Shown here one piece after another: positions 61,050 to 64,000 of a stretch of DNA of 64,000 bases. A program made the translations under genes and the position numbers. Source of the DNA: Amylostereum areolatum (lineage: Eukaryota; Basidiomycota; Agaricomycetes; Russulales; Stereaceae); assembly GCA_012932865.1 (NCBI GenBank), contig SAXG01000006.1:868001-932000 (forward strand). Direction: 5' to 3'. Under the pieces are notes generated by a model. The model ran no database searches. It was not told the origin of the DNA and saw only the letters and a program-made list of their open reading frames with translations. The number at the start of each line of letters is the position of its first letter. The first letter of the stretch is position 1.

Positions 61050-63868
61050 CTAGCCTGCTGGGTTTAGAACGGCCCTCCACGTGTTTCTTGAACTGAATCC
61101 ATTCTGCCGACGGCGAAACGTCTGGCTTCGAAAGCAGCGACGGGACACTGGCGGGCAGACCTTGGCCATTGAGGTGCGGCGAGAAGAGATCCGCGACATC
61201 GAGGGGGCCGTGTCGAGGGCGGACGCTCCCGTCCGGACGGGCATGCAATCCACAGGCAAGCAGACGGAGAAGGCACCTCTTCGCGAGCCTCGACGGAAGG
61301 CGGCGGTACAGCCATGTCCAGAGTGAACAACGAGGCTGAAAGAGTAGGGATGGCGGGATCGCGACGAGGTCGAGCTTCCCCACGACACGGGCGACCCGTG
61401 GGGCAAAGACCAGTCAACGATGTTCGATAGGGCAGGATCTATGCGGCAGAGGACGGAAGAAGGGGTGGAAACTGCCATCTGGGGTGAGTATAACGATGCC
61501 ACAAAGGAACCGAGGGTATCGTACCTGTGATAACTTCCTTTGTTGGTCCGACGCTCTGCTCCTCGGGCTTGGAGGTTACGCGTTCCCGACCACGACCAGG
61601 TGCAGCGGAAGCTTGTGGCTTCTTGTGTCTGCTGGCGGCCGCAGGCGAAGACGAGCAGGATGGCCGTATAGGACGAGGAGCGGCCCCGTTTGCGCAGGGG
61701 GGCACGGCGAGGTCGCTGGAATCCCCAGCCCGAAGGCAGCGGGCCCGGAGCAGGGGGCCTGTCCTGGGTCCCATTCGCCGAGTTCATAGGCGACTCTGCG
61801 TCCTGCCGAGATGATCCGCGCTTCCTCTTCTCGAGGAACAGGTGCATCACCAGCTTCAGCAGACGGTCCTTCTTTTCCACCGTCTGCGTCGCCTCCGCCA
61901 CTGCCCTCTTGAGGTCCTCGAGCTGGCGTTCCAGATGTTCTGTCTTTTCTTCCAGCTTCCGGGTGCAGGTCTGGTGATTCACGCTGTCTTGGAGAGTGGT
62001 CTCGTATTTGACACGGAGTGTGCCCAGCTCTTCGTGGACTTCAGCGAGCTTGGCTTTGTGGTCGTTGCGCTCCTCGGACAGCGTCGTGGTCAGTCGGCCG
62101 ATGTCGCGCTCACGTGCGTTGAGCTTGACGTAGATGCCGTCGATCGTGGTTTGGGATTGTCCGAGCTCGTCGCGGGCAGCCTGAAGGGCATTGCCTTGTT
62201 CGGAAACGCGGAGGAGGAGCCGATTGCGCCGAGAAATCACTCGATCGAACTCGGAGCCTGCCTGCGCCAATGCATCGTTGGCGGCCCTGGACGTGTCAAC
62301 GAGGGAAGCCTTCATCGTTTGGACGAGTGTCTACGTGAACAGTCAGCATAACTAACCGAACGACAAACAGCGCGCGACTGAACGGACCTGGCAATAACGC
62401 TTGACCTCGGCAACCTGGGCTTCGTGCTGATATCTCTCTTGAACGCAGACCGCACGCGCGTCGGTGGCTTCGACGCGCTCAGAATCAAGCGCGGCTCGGA
62501 GGTCGTCCTCTCTCGCCAGGGAGGCGGTGAGGCGACGTTGTTCTTCTGAGTGGGCGACCTTCAGCTCGCCAAGGGACCCCTCAAGCGCAACGATGGTCGT
62601 CTCTTTAACCTGGATCTCCACCGCGAACGACCGGGCTTGGCGCTGTACGAGCGGTCAATGGTGGGTGAGAATGAGACGAAGCGCCGACGAACCTCGTTCG
62701 CCGCTGCGGCCTCGACGGCCCGCGCCTGCAACTGAGCAATCTCCCGGGCAGCCCTCATGCTGATATTGTGCGCCTTGACAGCCTTGCGAGCCTCGGCATC
62801 GCGAGCTGCAGCTATGTCTTGTTCTCGAGCGAGCGAATCGTCCAGCCGTAGTTGTACATCTGAGATGGCCTCTCGAAGAGAGGAAGAGGATCGCTCGAGC
62901 CGTGTGACCGTCTCGCGCTCAGCTATGAGGGCGCGGTGGGCGGCCTCTTCTGCCAGGCGAACTTGGCTATCGAGCACAGAAGAGGATAGTCTGAGGGCTT
63001 GTGCTTCGTCTTCGAGCCGAACAATCGTACTCTTCAGCTTTTTGACCTGGGAGGACGACTCGTGGCTGGCGGCATAACTGGCATGTTCCGCTGTGCGGAC
63101 TTGGTCCTCGAGAGTCGAGTTGAACCGGTGGAGTGATCGGACTCGTGCTTCAAGTTGGGCGATGATGTCGCCCTTCTTGATGAGCTCCGTCCATGCGATC
63201 AGCCTCGCTTGCTTGCAGTATGACAACTTCGCGGTGGACCTTACACAAGGTATTAGCAATCATGGAGTGAATATCCTGTATCGCGGACGTACCAAGGCAA
63301 GGACATGTACCATGATGAAACCCGGGGAAACCGCAAAAACTGCAAGACCAGCCGATTCGGAAGAATGGCTGGGAAGAAAGGTCAGAACAGCGACGATGTG
63401 GATCGGACGGCGGCGTACCAGGCAATGGAGATGCTCCAGGGCACAATCCAGACCCAACAGGGATACATTGACTGTGAGGGCTGCCACCGATTGAGGCGAC
63501 CACTCAGGCAGCCACGCGTTCACGGGCGGCCGTAGGCTGTTCGCGACCCGGAAACTTGCCACTCCAGATAACCAGAGGCGGGCAGTGGTCGGTAGAATTT
63601 CTTTGCATACCCCGCCGAAAGCCTGGACATCCTCCGGGTGGCAGATGACCACGGCCACTGCCAGTAGCAGTGCGACCGCAAGAAAGAGGGAAGAAGCCGA
63701 AGCAAACTGGGATGCTGGCGGCTGCGGGATGGCCACAAGAGCGGTCGCCTCTGCGGCGAGGGTGGGTTCGGGACGGTGAACGGGAAGCCCGCCCGATGAC
63801 TGGGGAGCTTGCATGAATCCTGGTACCTCCCACGGAGATCCTGGCAGGTCGAATATTGCGGAAACCAT
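61050..63868 (-). CDS. Membrane-anchored long coiled-coil protein
   Basis: The likely start is ATG 63868 (MVSAIFDLPGSPWEVPGF), although the frame is open to the right window edge. The first exon encodes several hydrophobic segments (SSLFLAVALLLAVAVVICH, LTVNVSLLGLDCALEHLHC, GFIMVHVLALV). After an intron at about 63291-63242 a long coiled coil begins: IAQLEARVRSLHRFNSTLEDQV, LKSTIVRLEDEAQALRLSS, SLREAISDVQLRLDDSLAREQ. It continues in the next exons (VALEGSLGELKVAHSEEQRRL; LGQSQTTIDGIYVKLNARERD, LEEKTEHLERQLEDLKRAV). Heptad leucines and E/K/R/Q-rich composition are clear. After about 61840 the composition changes to Arg/Ser/Pro-rich, and I doubt that the last 250 codons are translated as shown. 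The role may be organelle tethering or scaffolding, by inference only. Confidence 0.55.
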
Positions 63869-64000
63869 CTTGGTTGGAGTGGCGGGGACAGTGAAGGTCG
63901 GGAAGGAGGGCGTGTCAGGCGGGGGAACGCAGTGGGCGGGAGCCTGAGGGATATTGCTGTGTGGTGTGGAGACCGCCACGACGGCGGCAGTAAAAAGAGC
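63869..64000. other. Upstream region of the coiled-coil gene, window edge
   Basis: 132 bp. The minus-strand frame of the coiled-coil gene remains open through here (TAAVVAVSTPHSNIPQ), so an earlier start or exon outside the window cannot be excluded. Confidence 0.4.

Overview
This 64 kb window is nuclear DNA of a filamentous basidiomycete, most likely an Agaricomycete. Genes are intron-dense with short GT-AG introns of about 45-70 nt and are spaced by GC-rich intergenic DNA. Several protein families have clear Agaricomycete counterparts: a GH99-like 'xylosidase/arabinosidase', a HAL4/SAT4-type kinase, lineage-expanded BTB, F-box and P-loop proteins, and C2H2 regulators. There is no bacterial, viral or organellar signature.

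Layout. 1-5.1 kb: a GH99-like glycosidase (minus, running off the left edge), a P-loop kinase of the YFH7/PRK09270 type (plus) and a secreted six-hairpin glycosidase (minus). 6.8-11.6 kb: an accessory block with a BTB-like gene, a decayed RSC1-type chromatin gene, a 632-bp terminal-inverted-repeat element and an aldo-keto reductase relic. 14.3-15.6 kb: a C2H2 zinc-finger regulator, followed by about 4.6 kb without a confident gene. 20.2-22.2 kb: an orphan membrane-associated protein. 23.0-27.4 kb: an intact RSC1/2-type gene followed by a BTB-like gene. 27.9-29.6 kb: an F-box protein. 31.5-35.6 kb: an oligopeptide transporter. 36-45.6 kb: a run of mostly housekeeping genes (a Mediator 9-like subunit, a secreted/membrane protein, a HAL4-like kinase, ribosomal protein L19 and a MYST acetyltransferase). 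47.4-48.7 kb: a P-loop NTPase-like protein and a tRNA-Lys(CUU) with an intron. 49-63.9 kb: a predicted pseudokinase, two orphan proline/serine-rich proteins and a membrane-anchored coiled-coil protein.

The most interesting structure is an inverted two-gene duplication. The RSC1-like plus BTB-like unit at 22.9-27.4 kb is matched on the opposite strand at 10.8-6.8 kb, including promoter sequence, gene order and a spacer of about 345 bp. In the second copy the RSC1 gene is decayed, and the inverted-repeat element sits between its promoter motif and its start codon.

A second window-wide observation concerns sequence quality. At least a dozen points in conserved genes require a reading-frame change without an intron, and every one is in the +1 direction (one extra base), often in a short homopolymer. 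This looks more like residual assembly insertions than a dozen independent mutations, so the kinase, MYST, GH99-like and pseudokinase genes should not be called pseudogenes on this evidence alone.

All exon joins were made by eye from GT-AG borders and protein continuity. Functions are assigned by recognised motifs, without database searches.
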